A stretch of 64,000 nucleotides of DNA from Cupriavidus malaysiensis (GTDB lineage Bacteria > Pseudomonadota > Gammaproteobacteria > Burkholderiales > Burkholderiaceae). The stretch is from NCBI RefSeq assembly GCF_001854325.1, contig NZ_CP017754.1, positions 2,666,001 to 2,730,000 of the forward strand, written 5' to 3'. The notes beneath the pieces are model-generated. The model was not told the origin of the DNA. It ran no database searches and worked only from the letters and a program-made list of their open reading frames with translations. The position numbers were made by a program, and so were the translations under genes. This document shows, piece by piece, positions 9,265 through 17,133 of this stretch; the stretch's first letter is position 1; every line of letters starts with the position of its first letter.

Positions 9265-9519
9265 TCAGAAGTCCCAGCTATTGAGCGCCACATCGCCGGA
9301 CGCATCCGCCGCCCACTTCTGCCTGGCGGCCTCCAGGATGCGGTCGCGATGGGCGTGGAAAACGTCGATCGGCCGGCCGATCTGTCCCTGCGTCAGGGCG
9401 TCCAGGGCCGAACGCGAGACGAAGCCTCGTCCGGCAGCAGCGCCTGCGCGGATAGCAAAAATGACCTGCTCGCCGTCTTCGGACAAGCTGGCGGTGTGGA
9501 TGTCGAATACGGCCGACAT
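9265..9519 (-). CDS. Small protein resembling DUF1488, 84 aa
   Basis: The product has an N-terminal strand region (VIFAIRAGAAAGRGFVSRSAL), then FHAHRDRILEAARQKWAADA and a C-terminal VALNSWDF. The order of an F..HR.RI..AAR helix followed by a short strand ending in DF recalls small DUF1488-type proteins; this is recollection, not a search result. It probably shares a transcript with the 90-aa gene downstream. Confidence 0.55.
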   Translation of the reverse strand: MSAVFDIHTASLSEDGEQVIFAIRAGAAAGRGFVSRSALDALTQGQIGRPIDVFHAHRDRILEAARQKWAADASGDVALNSWDF

Positions 9520-9940
9520 AGGCGTCTCCGGTTGGGTGAGCGATGCATGCTAGCACGAAGCCGGATTCCACCCTGCCCCACGTCGGCATGGAATCAGGTG
9601 CCTTGCGATCCACGCCCCGTCGCCACGCCAGCGCATACGCCCCCGAAGCTCAGGGCAGTTCCAGTCCTCCTCCGGCCTGCGGCCTCGCTCAGCTTCGGCG
9701 GCCGAAGAACTGAAGCACAAGGGAAGCACACCTGCAAGACGGGCTTCCGTCCGCCCGCTGCGATGGGGTATCGGATGAGAGCAAGCACTGTACTGCCGTG
9801 ACCGCCGGGCGGCTTTTCGCCGCTCGGTAGCCACGGAAGCATGAAGACACACCTCGGACCGACCTTTCAAGAGCGCGCCTGCCTTGCCCGACGCGCCCAT
9901 CGAGGTGGCACGCGCCAAGTGGATGATGCGCAAGGTCAGC
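9520..9940. other. Intergenic interval, nothing recognised
   Basis: This 421-base gap between two reverse-strand genes has no frame with good coding character, no tRNA-like fold and no clear terminator. Short GC-rich hairpins such as the one around cttcggcggccgaag are present. Confidence 0.4.
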
Positions 9941-10159
9941 TCAGTAGCGATCGCGCTGATGCTGGTCGTCGCGATCACGATCGTGATCGTCGCCGTACCC
10001 GCGATGCTCACCTCGATCACCTCGATCACCTCGATCACCTCGATCGCGATCACGCTCGCGGTAGGCGGGATCGCCACGATGCTCGTCACCATATGGCGCA
10101 ACGACGCAGCCGCTCATCAGCACCGTGGAGGCAGCCAGCAACACAAGAATGAACCGCAT
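9941..10159 (-). CDS. Small lipoprotein with GDR repeats, 72 aa
   Basis: Starting at 10159, the product MRFILVLLAASTVLMSGC is a lipoprotein signal peptide with its lipobox Cys at residue 18; mature residues begin VVAPYGDEH. The rest is a low-complexity, highly charged tail of GDR and DRD units, encoded by a 9-bp DNA repeat at 10008-10045. A gggaggg ribosome site precedes ATG 10159, which chooses it over the earlier ATG. The GCVVAPY-D segment is shared with the lipoprotein at 10319-10522, so the two are probably paralogues with diverged tails. Confidence 0.7.
   Translation of the reverse strand: MRFILVLLAASTVLMSGCVVAPYGDEHRGDPAYRERDRDRGDRGDRGDRGEHRGYGDDHDRDRDDQHQRDRY
10008..10045. repeat. 9-bp tandem repeat inside the GDR lipoprotein gene
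   Basis: About four copies of acctcgatc encode the Gly-Asp-Arg repeats on the reverse strand. The 9-bp period keeps the frame, so copy-number change would only lengthen or shorten the tail. Confidence 0.8.
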
Positions 10160-10318
10160 GGATCCCTCCCTCTTCGCCATGATCTTTTTCTAGCCTATGC
10201 ACGGAGTTGCCGGCTAGCTGTAAGCAATCGTTTCCGACCGCTTCCGACCAAGCGGGTTGTCCGTCAACGCCCCACCGCGCGTCAATGGCGGCGGACGAGC
10301 GCGACCGATGCCGGCCGG

Positions 10319-10522
10319 TCAGCAGTTCCCCTTCTTGGCCTGGCCCGGCGGGCAGAACGACTCATTGCCGTACGGGTCGACCCGGCAATTGCCCTTCTTC
10401 GCCTGGCCGGGCGGGCACCCCGGGCCAGGGCCGCCACCGCGGTAGCCGTCGTCGTAGGGTGCAACAACGCAGCCGCCAAGCAGCGCGCTGCAGGTGATCA
10501 GCAAAGCCAGTCCCTTGCGCAT
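10319..10522 (-). CDS. Small lipoprotein with duplicated CPPGQAKKGNC motif, 67 aa
   Basis: The start at 10522 has an aggaga ribosome site. The signal peptide MRKGLALLITCSALLGGC ends in a lipobox Cys at residue 18, followed by VVAPYDDGYRGG. Two copies of CPPGQAKKGNC (about residues 36-46 and 57-67) give four cysteines beyond the lipid anchor, able to form disulfides or bind metal. It shares its first mature residues with the neighbour at 9941-10159. The function is unknown. Confidence 0.7.
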   Translation of the reverse strand: MRKGLALLITCSALLGGCVVAPYDDGYRGGGPGPGCPPGQAKKGNCRVDPYGNESFCPPGQAKKGNC

Positions 10523-10768
10523 CGATCTCTCCTGTTGTGGGGATTTTGTGCGGCCAAGCATATCCGGACCGGTTCCGAGAATCTGTAATGAATGGTGAAC
10601 GCGACGCCAGCGGTGCTCCGCATCGATCTGAAGCATCGATCCTGACGCATCGCACAGACAGTGCTCTTGCATACCGAGAGGCACCCGCCCTGTTCAGCAT
10701 CGTTCAAGCGCGGCATCGTTCAAGCGCCGGCATACAGTACGATACCGCGAAACAACTCAGGGAAAATC

Positions 10769-10921
10769 ATGCGTTACGTCAAGGCAATTGCCATCCTGCT
10801 CGTCTGCATCCTGCTGGCCGGACTGCTCTCCCGGCAGTGGCCCCACCTGAGCCCGATCCTGGTGATGGTCGGCGTGGCAGCCGGATTCGCCCTGGCGGCC
10901 CGCGAAGTCAGGCGCGAGTGA
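10769..10921 (+). CDS. Small membrane protein, 50 aa (paralogue C)
   Basis: MRYVKAIAILLVCILLAGLL forms an N-terminal helix. QWPHLSPILVMVGVAAG and FALAAREVRRE follow. The layout is the same as the proteins at 6067 and 7019, though the PQY motif is changed to WPHL. A gggaaaa ribosome site lies before the ATG at 10769. It is 12 bases upstream of the GDCCVxC gene and likely co-transcribed with it. Confidence 0.65.
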   Translation: MRYVKAIAILLVCILLAGLLSRQWPHLSPILVMVGVAAGFALAAREVRRE

Positions 10922-10933
10922 AGTGAGACAGCC

Positions 10934-11146
10934 ATGAGCAACGTCATTCTCGAGTCGCTACTGACCTGCCCGCACTGCGGCTTTTCCCGGCGCGAGACCA
11001 TGCCGACGGACGCCTGCCAGTTCTTCTACCAGTGCCAGGGCTGTGGCGTCGTGCTACAGCCAGAGCGAGGGGACTGCTGCGTCTTCTGCTCATTCGGGAC
11101 GGTGAAATGCCCGCCCGTCCAGCAGCAGCGCGAATGCTGCAGATAA
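10934..11146 (+). CDS. GDCCVxC-domain protein, 70 aa
   Basis: The protein starts with a CPHC pair (Cys12, Cys15), has a second pair in CQGC, and carries the hallmark GDCCVFCSFGTVKCPPVQ near the C-terminus, ending in CCR. This is the small GDCCVxC family, some members of which are selenoproteins; here all positions are Cys. Family members are usually found near mercury or other metal genes and probably bind soft metals through the cysteines. That role is inference. It follows paralogue C by 12 bases. Confidence 0.85.
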   Translation: MSNVILESLLTCPHCGFSRRETMPTDACQFFYQCQGCGVVLQPERGDCCVFCSFGTVKCPPVQQQRECCR

Positions 11147-11363
11147 CGAAGTTGGCGCAGCAATAACCCACGCCAACGGTCAGCGAGTTGGAGGGACGCC
11201 CCGTTTATAGGCTTAGCGAAGAAATCTCGCCACGCTATGCCGAGATCACCTCCGCTCGAGGTCCCGGTATGGGTTTCCAACCGGACAAGCCCGCAAGAAA
11301 GGAGACAGTTTTCTCGCGAACCGAATCGGTCCCAGGTGCAGGAATCCAGGAAAGGAGACTCGC

Positions 11364-11657
11364 ATGAACCATAGATTGACAATCGGCATAGTGGCCGCAG
11401 CCTTGATGACCTGTCTCGCCCTGACCGCGCATGCACGCGGCGGAGGCATGGGCGGCGGCATGGGCAGTGGCGAAAGAATGGGCGGGGAGCCAGGTGGACA
11501 ATCCAGTAGCCACATGAGCAACACGGGCCAGCGCAATACGAACGGTCAGGAATCCCTGGATCGTGACAAAGGCAAAGCACGCGCGGAAGACCGATCGGGA
11601 TCGCATCATGCGAACCAATCCGGCAATCGTCATCCCCAGCGCAACAAGAAGCACTAG
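11364..11657 (+). CDS. Small exported Gly/Met- then His/Asn-rich protein, 97 aa
   Basis: An aaggaga ribosome site precedes the ATG. A signal peptide (MNHRLTIGIVAAALMTCLALTAHA) is predicted to be cut after AHA. The mature part starts with a GGGMGGGM low-complexity run and ends as a polar, charged segment rich in Asn, Ser, Arg and His. It is probably periplasmic and disordered. The function is unknown. Confidence 0.7.
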   Translation: MNHRLTIGIVAAALMTCLALTAHARGGGMGGGMGSGERMGGEPGGQSSSHMSNTGQRNTNGQESLDRDKGKARAEDRSGSHHANQSGNRHPQRNKKH

Positions 11658-12417
11658 GTGGCGTTCGCTCTCGCATGCAGGGGGGAACAAAGAACAGCCA
11701 TCCCACCACGTACGGTCGTGCCTTCGCCCCGACTTGCCGATCGCGCACCTTGCGCAGGGCCATCCGCCAATCATGCGATCGCCCCCTTTCCACAACACGA
11801 CGTTACACAACGCCGAAACAGCTTGAGCACAATCCGGCGAGGAATGAGGACACGGCCGGCCCTATCCTGCAAGGGCAGCGTTCCGCCGCGTGCTTCGAAT
11901 ACGGAATTCCCCGCCAGCCAGCCTCCCTCCATGGCCGGCGTCCTTTTGCCTTCATTCTGTCTGCCGTCACTCGCCACGGCTGCCCCAGGACCGGCTCGAT
12001 CGACAGGGGGGGGCACCACGACACACTTTCGCCACAACTTTCCGCGCAGGCGCCGCTAGACTGCACTCGTCAACGCTTGCGCTCTTGCGCGGGGCTGGTC
12101 GCCAGACAGCCGGCCAGCCCTCTTTTTTCCCATACCCGAGACGGTGTCACCACGCAGGGGGGATCCTCCAGAATACCTGCAGCGCGGCCAACTCGACGTC
12201 CATCAGTTGTCACACCGGACAGGGGTTGACGTGCCAGCCGGGCACAGCCATAAGCGCGGTGATCCCCTCGATGCTTGGGCTTCCCAGCGCACTCTTCCGC
12301 CTCGACCGGCAGCCTCGCAATCGGCAGCACCCCGCGCAGCACCTATGTGGTACCTCCCCTCTCCTGTGAAACAATCGAGAACTCTCAACTTCACAAGAGC
12401 CGATCACCGGGGAATTC
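11658..12417. other. Gene-poor interval
   Basis: These 760 bases contain several frames of 70-180 codons on both strands, all Arg/Pro/Ser-rich, without ribosome sites and mutually overlapping. None is supported. No tRNA, repeat array or clear terminator was seen. Confidence 0.45.
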
Positions 12418-12732
12418 ATGGACAACTCACAGCTTCAAGTCCTGCGGGAAACCCTCGAGCACCTGCTCGACAGGGTCAACGAACTGGAGCAGCAGAACAA
12501 AGCCTGGCGCACGGCGTTCAATCTGCTTCTGGCACGGTCCGATCTGGCCGAGCTATCGATTCACGACCTGTTCGAAACTCATGAGCACCGCGATCAACTC
12601 GCTGCCAGGGCCAGGCAGAACGCCACGGACCTGCTCGACACGCGCGCCGAGCAGCCGAATCCGGAATACGAGCAATACCTGACGCTATCGCTGGCAGGGC
12701 TGCTCGAAGCCGCGGGAGAGCCGCCGCGCTGA
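12418..12732 (+). CDS. Hypothetical coiled-coil protein, 104 aa
   Basis: The product is mostly helical. Residues about 1-28 (LQVLRETLEHLLDRVNELEQQNKAW) have heptad spacing suited to a short coiled coil. A region containing LAELSIHDLFETHEHRDQLAA and an acidic C-terminal helix follow. No signal peptide is present. A ggggaa ribosome site lies eight bases upstream. No family was recognised; a rho-independent terminator follows at 12875. Confidence 0.65.
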   Translation: MDNSQLQVLRETLEHLLDRVNELEQQNKAWRTAFNLLLARSDLAELSIHDLFETHEHRDQLAARARQNATDLLDTRAEQPNPEYEQYLTLSLAGLLEAAGEPPR

Positions 12733-13160
12733 GCGGAAATCCACGCACCTCACTCATATAGACGATCCCGGACGAGATCGGGCAGGCCACGACGATCTCG
12801 CCTGATCTCACCGCCTCGGCACAATCCATCTCCGTGGCATCCCCATAGCCAATTCCCCCCTCCCCTTGAAGAGAAGCGTATCGAATTTGGTACGCTGATT
12901 TTTTGTGGAGCCTACGCTTCCCGGAGATTTCGCTGCACGACGGGAAGCGACCTTCCGCCCCCCAATCGCCATTCCATTTTCGCCCCAGAACCTGAGGGCG
13001 GCAGATATGGAACTAAACAGCGAAGCGGCTCGCCAAACTCATGCAGGCCGTCTTGGCAATCCTCTGCCTAGACGATCGAGAAGGATATAGCCGCCCGAGT
13101 CGTGCAGACTTCCGCACATATTCTGCCGGCGCCCGATCCGCACCCATGTTGGGGGCCATC
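12733..13160. other. Intergenic region with terminator and probable cheBR-fusion promoter
   Basis: These 428 bases hold the terminator at 12875-12904, after which the G+C content drops. A 27-codon frame from 13008 and a 61-codon frame from 12905 have no support. The promoter of the large signalling gene must lie between about 12905 and 13160, but no consensus hexamers stand out. Confidence 0.4.
12875..12904 (+). terminator. Rho-independent terminator
   Basis: The 8-bp stem agcgtatc / ggtacgct (one G-U pair) with loop gaattt is followed by gatttttt. It lies 142 bases after the 104-aa gene and marks the left limit of the following low-GC gene. Confidence 0.7.
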
Positions 13161-16118
13161 ATGACTGACTTGCCGACGAGCCGTCCGACGGCCGCTATCG
13201 CGCCGAGAATTGTAGCAATAGGGGCATCTGCCGGAGGTATCACGGCTCTGCAGAAATTGTGCGAAACGCTACCGCTCGATATCCCCTTTGCAATCGTCGT
13301 GCTGCAGCATCTACCCCCGGCGAATTCCAGCATGCTGCCCACGCTGATCTCCCGCTGGACAGCAATACCGGTCCGTATCGCTACCGATGGATCCCGGCCA
13401 GACACCAATTGCATCTACATTCCGTCGCCAGAACACATTCTGACGTTGGAGCACGGAGTCTTTCGAACAAGAGCCGCCGATGGGGGCGGCCGCCGACCAG
13501 GCATCGATTCCATCGACGCCTTTCTCGAAAGCGTGGCGCGATGCCCCGGGCCATTCCCGATCGCCGTGATTCTTTCTGGCACCGGCATGGACGGAACGGC
13601 GGGAGCCGTGCGCATTCGGCAAGCTGATGGGGTCGTGATTGTCCAAGACCCGCTTACAGCCCTGCACGATAGCATGCCAAACGCCGTCATACAGCGGGGT
13701 ATCCACGACCACATTCTCCCGGTCAGCGCCATCGCACAGCAGATATTGATGTGCATCGAGCCGGAATACAAGCGACCGTCCACATCGATCGACTGGCCGA
13801 ACGACGTCAGTAAAACCCTGGACCGAATCATCTGCTCAATCCGGAGACAATCTGGTTTCGACCTCAGCGGCTACAAACCTTCACCTTTGTTCTGGCGCAT
13901 CCAACAGCGCATGGATGCCCGGCGGGTATGGACTTTCGCAGATTATTCGTCTCTCATCGAAGATGATCCGATCGAGCTTGAAACGCTCAGCCGATCGCTT
14001 CCGATTCATGTGACCGAATTTTTCCGCGATCATGATGCATGGATAGTACTAAAAAGAGATGTCCTTCCGGATCTCTTCCATGCCGCTAAGAAATTCCAGC
14101 CGATACGCGCATGGAGCGCTGCGTGCTCCACAGGTGAAGAGGCCTACTCCATTGCGATGCTTCTCGATGAGGTGTCGCAGGAGAGCAATGGCCAGGCAGA
14201 CTATACGGTGTTTGCCACGGACGTCGCACCGGAGATTCTGGCACGCGCCGGTCGCGGGCTGTTTCACGAGAGTTCCCTTGCCGGCGTGTCCCTTGCGCGT
14301 CGCGCCGCCTATTTCTACGCGGTGGACCAACAGTTCCGCATCAAGCGACCATTACGTGAGCGAATGGTTTTTGCTCCGCACAACCTCATCCTGGATCCGC
14401 CTTTTGGTGGCATCGATTTCGTGACATGCCGGAACCTATTGATCTATTTGGAGCGGGAAAAGGTTGACCATGTGCTTGCCGCCCTGTTTTCTTCCCTCAG
14501 GATCGGCGGCTATCTCTTTCTTGGAAAAGGTGAATCATATCACCTGAATAATCTAGGATTCGAGGTCATCTCCCCCAAATGGAATATCTTCCGCAAAACC
14601 TCATTGCATTTCGGAACGAGTATAGCAAGACTTCCTACCAGACCGACCACGACCACTGCAAACCTTGCCGCAGGAGAACAACGGATTGCACTAGAGCAAG
14701 CTGGCCTCCCGTCAGCACTAATCGATGAAGCAGGATCCATTCTGAGGCTTTACGGGAATACAGCTGGCATCCTGAGCCTTCCTGCCGGTGAGCCCACGCA
14801 CAATATCTTCCAACTTGTCTCCAGGAACTCAAGCCTGAGATTAAAAATCGCGGTGCAGCAGGCTTTCTCTGATCATGAGCCCATGAACCTGATCGACCTT
14901 GACCGCCGACCACAAGATCCAGCCTCAGTTGGTGTGCGCTTGACGCCACTGCAAAATCCAGCTGGAGCGTGGAATAGGATGTTCATTACATTCCTTCCCG
15001 AGGAAGGAATTCTCGACAAGCCGCAAGCACCTGACGCGCCCTCCGGCGAGGCCGATGGGCAATACTACCCTGAGGCTTCCGAGCGGTGGCGCGATGATGA
15101 CGCACGGATAACCCGCGAGGAATTGGAGGCATCCCGGGAGGAATTGCAAGCATTAAACGAAGAGTTGAGAGCATCCAATTCACAACTCAACGCCAGCAAC
15201 GAGGAGCTCAACGAGTCGAACTACCAGTTGCGCGAAAAAATCGACCAGTTAAACATGCAGAACCGCGTGCTTTTTTCCGGGGAAGTCATGACTCTTTTCC
15301 TGGACCGTGACCTGAGGATACGCTGGTTCACACCCGCCATGCAATCCGTTTTTAAATTGGCACACTCAGATATCGGTCGAAAAATCTCCGATCTCGTGTC
15401 AATATTTGACGATCCGGCCTTCTACCCCGACATCCAAGACGTGCTCCATGCCACGGAGTCGCGAGAAATCGTTGTTGCAAGCCGCGACCCGAAAAAATAT
15501 TTCTCCAGACGAATTCACCCCTACCAATCCGTCCCAGGAAGAATTACTGGTGTCGCCGTGACATTCTCCGACGTCACAGATCGAACGATCATCGAACTCA
15601 AGTTGCGACAACGCGAGATATGGCTCAATGCACAGATGTCAGCTTTCGAGCTCGCGATGACCAATGCGCCAATCGAGCATTCCCTTGGACTGCTAATCAG
15701 CGCGCTGGCAGATGGAACCGAAGATGATCGGCGATGCGCCTTTTACATCGCACAGGGAGATGGCTTGAGACATGTGGTTGGCATGCCCGACGAATACGCG
15801 AAGTGCGTGAATGGATTCCTGATTGCCGAGGAATCGCTCGCATGCGGGCTGGCAGTTGCGACGGGGAAGTCGGTGATTACACGAGACATCATGATCGAGC
15901 CACGCTGGAAACCATGGATCTGGCTGGCAAAGAGATTCGGGTATCGAGGCTGCTGGTCTTTCCCCGTTATGGAAACCGGTGGGACCCCACTCGGCTCGCT
16001 CGCCATGTACTTTGCGGAGCCCCGCGAGCCGACGCCGATCGACCTCGAACTCGCGTCGTTATTCACGAAGACTGCGGCAATCATCATTGCCAGACATCAG
16101 CAAACAAGACTTCAATGA
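13161..16118 (+). CDS. CheB-CheR fusion with coiled coil, PAS and GAF domains
   Basis: The 985-residue signalling protein begins with a CheB methylesterase domain without a receiver. The catalytic triad is intact: Ser23 in GASAGG, His50 in VLQHL and Asp144 in GTGMDGTAG. A CheR methyltransferase follows (about 220-480) with ACSTGEEAYSIAM for SAM binding and CRNLLIYL. A long coiled coil (REELEASREELQALNEEL, repeating) leads to a PAS domain (about 705-810) and a C-terminal GAF-like domain. Relatives usually continue into a histidine kinase, but this one stops at TRLQ with no kinase. ATG 13161 has a ggggg ribosome site; earlier in-frame starts add an unlikely leader. G+C and codon use are clearly lower than in flanking genes, and a tRNA lies just downstream, which points to transfer. 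Confidence 0.9.
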   Translation: MTDLPTSRPTAAIAPRIVAIGASAGGITALQKLCETLPLDIPFAIVVLQHLPPANSSMLPTLISRWTAIPVRIATDGSRPDTNCIYIPSPEHILTLEHGVFRTRAADGGGRRPGIDSIDAFLESVARCPGPFPIAVILSGTGMDGTAGAVRIRQADGVVIVQDPLTALHDSMPNAVIQRGIHDHILPVSAIAQQILMCIEPEYKRPSTSIDWPNDVSKTLDRIICSIRRQSGFDLSGYKPSPLFWRIQQRMDARRVWTFADYSSLIEDDPIELETLSRSLPIHVTEFFRDHDAWIVLKRDVLPDLFHAAKKFQPIRAWSAACSTGEEAYSIAMLLDEVSQESNGQADYTVFATDVAPEILARAGRGLFHESSLAGVSLARRAAYFYAVDQQFRIKRPLRERMVFAPHNLILDPPFGGIDFVTCRNLLIYLEREKVDHVLAALFSSLRIGGYLFLGKGESYHLNNLGFEVISPKWNIFRKTSLHFGTSIARLPTRPTTTTANLAAGEQRIALEQAGLPSALIDEAGSILRLYGNTAGILSLPAGEPTHNIFQLVSRNSSLRLKIAVQQAFSDHEPMNLIDLDRRPQDPASVGVRLTPLQNPAGAWNRMFITFLPEEGILDKPQAPDAPSGEADGQYYPEASERWRDDDARITREELEASREELQALNEELRASNSQLNASNEELNESNYQLREKIDQLNMQNRVLFSGEVMTLFLDRDLRIRWFTPAMQSVFKLAHSDIGRKISDLVSIFDDPAFYPDIQDVLHATESREIVVASRDPKKYFSRRIHPYQSVPGRITGVAVTFSDVTDRTIIELKLRQREIWLNAQMSAFELAMTNAPIEHSLGLLISALADGTEDDRRCAFYIAQGDGLRHVVGMPDEYAKCVNGFLIAEESLACGLAVATGKSVITRDIMIEPRWKPWIWLAKRFGYRGCWSFPVMETGGTPLGSLAMYFAEPREPTPIDLELASLFTKTAAIIIARHQQTRLQ

Positions 16119-16331
16119 CGTAGTGCCTTGGTGTCGACAGGTGCGCGGCCATCACAGCATCGGCTGCGGTGGGCGTTCTCAGGAAAATCCCCGGGACAAG
16201 CGCTTCGATTATTGCGCGTAAAAGTACCCAATTGCTGGGTGCTGGAAGGGTATGCCCGCCCCGGTGGTCTCGCTGCGCAGGAGATTGCGGAAATTTATTG
16301 GGAGGAGACGAGAAGAGCCTTATAAGGCAGT

Positions 16332-16418
16332 TGGTGCGAGGGAGGGGACTCGAACCCCTACACCATTGCTGGCGTCAGGACCTAAACCTGGTGCGTCTAC
16401 CAATTTCGCCACCCTCGC
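16332..16418 (-). tRNA. tRNA-Leu (anticodon UAG)
   Basis: The reverse strand folds as a class II tRNA. Acceptor gcgaggg pairs with ccctcgc, the D-arm region contains aattggtagacgc, and the anticodon loop tttaggt gives UAG. A variable arm follows, then T-loop ggttcgagtcc and an encoded CCA at 16334-16332. It is close to E. coli leuW. The 3' end faces the low-GC CheB-CheR gene, a typical arrangement at an integration site. Confidence 0.95.
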
Positions 16419-16585
16419 GGTCCATGGGCGCGGCCCGGGCGGGCCTGCGCTTGCTCGTCACTGGCTGTGCAGCCCCGGCAAACAAAAAAGGCGGCTGGTA
16501 CTGCCCGCCCTCTCCTGCTGCCTGGCCCGGAGTGTGGTCCGGGCGGCCGACTTGCCGTGCGCCGGTAGCGCAACGAGGCAGCGGA

Positions 16586-16596
16586 TTGTAGCGCAA
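16586..16596 (-). promoter_or_regulatory. Possible -10 region for tRNA-Leu
   Basis: On the reverse strand the sequence gctacaatcc contains tacaat, a good -10 hexamer, about 170 bases before the tRNA. No clear -35 is present at the right spacing, so this is tentative. Confidence 0.3.
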
Positions 16597-16615
16597 GCGC
16601 GCGCCTGAATCCAGT

Positions 16616-16828
16616 CCCCGGGGCGCCGGTGCCAGCGCTCGGTTCTGCCGGCGGATGCAGGCCAGTACCAGCACGGTGGCGGGCGGCTTGACGCCGACGG
16701 CGGCGAGTTCGTCGATGTGGTGCTGGACGGGCGGCGGCATCGCGGCCGGTCCAGCCGGCGACGATGAATTGCCGGACGTCGAGGGCGAGCGCGCCCTCGC
16801 CGGCTGCCTGGAACTGCAGTGTCGGCAT
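16616..16828 (-). pseudogene. Frameshifted, truncated DUF2848-family gene remnant
   Basis: From ATG 16828 the frame reads MPTLQFQ, then VRQFIVAGWTGRDAAA, which is the conserved start of DUF2848 proteins. One extra C after the GCC run at about 16733-16735 shifts the frame. The match then continues in the next frame as VQHHIDELAAVGVKPPATV, also typical of the family. After about 45 more codons similarity is lost, and the remaining two thirds of a usual 220-residue protein are missing before the tRNA. DUF2848 genes often accompany amidases and IclR regulators, as here, so this is a decayed member of the adjacent catabolic cluster. The family assignment is from memory. Confidence 0.65.
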
Positions 16829-16997
16829 AGCTGCTACCTGTTACGGGGGAGGAAGGTCGGTCACATCGTCCGGATGATGTTCTTCCGGAATTCGTCGATG
16901 TGTTCGCGGATGGCCTTCGGCACCGCGCGGCGAAAATGATGGCGATGCATGTTCCCAGCGACATTTCGGGCAGGTATGATTAACGCCGAGCCAAAGG

Positions 16998-17022
16998 TAT
17001 CGATAAACGATATGTACATATC
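16998..17022. promoter_or_regulatory. Palindromic operator candidate for the IclR regulator
   Basis: A perfect 14-bp palindrome, gatatgtacatatc (17009-17022), lies next to a second palindrome, tatcgata (16998-17005). Both are AT-rich within a GC-rich region, between the DUF2848 remnant and the divergent IclR gene. Position and symmetry fit an autoregulatory IclR-type operator and promoter. Confidence 0.5.
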
Positions 17023-17133
17023 TTGGTGCAATACGGCCTGCCCATGGTGCAGCAGCTCCCGCGGATGGTGCGATGCCCCGGCCCCGGCCCCGCACCAGCG
17101 GCCGCGCAACGGCCCGAACCGACCCGTGACGAG

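Noticed and set aside
10008..10045. Repeat that could suggest a CRISPR-like or regulatory array
   Set aside because: The 9-bp unit has no spacers and is fully explained as coding for the GDR tail of the lipoprotein.
12905..13090. 61-codon forward frame before the CheB-CheR gene
   Set aside because: It has no ribosome site and Arg/Pro-rich composition, and it begins inside the run after the terminator.
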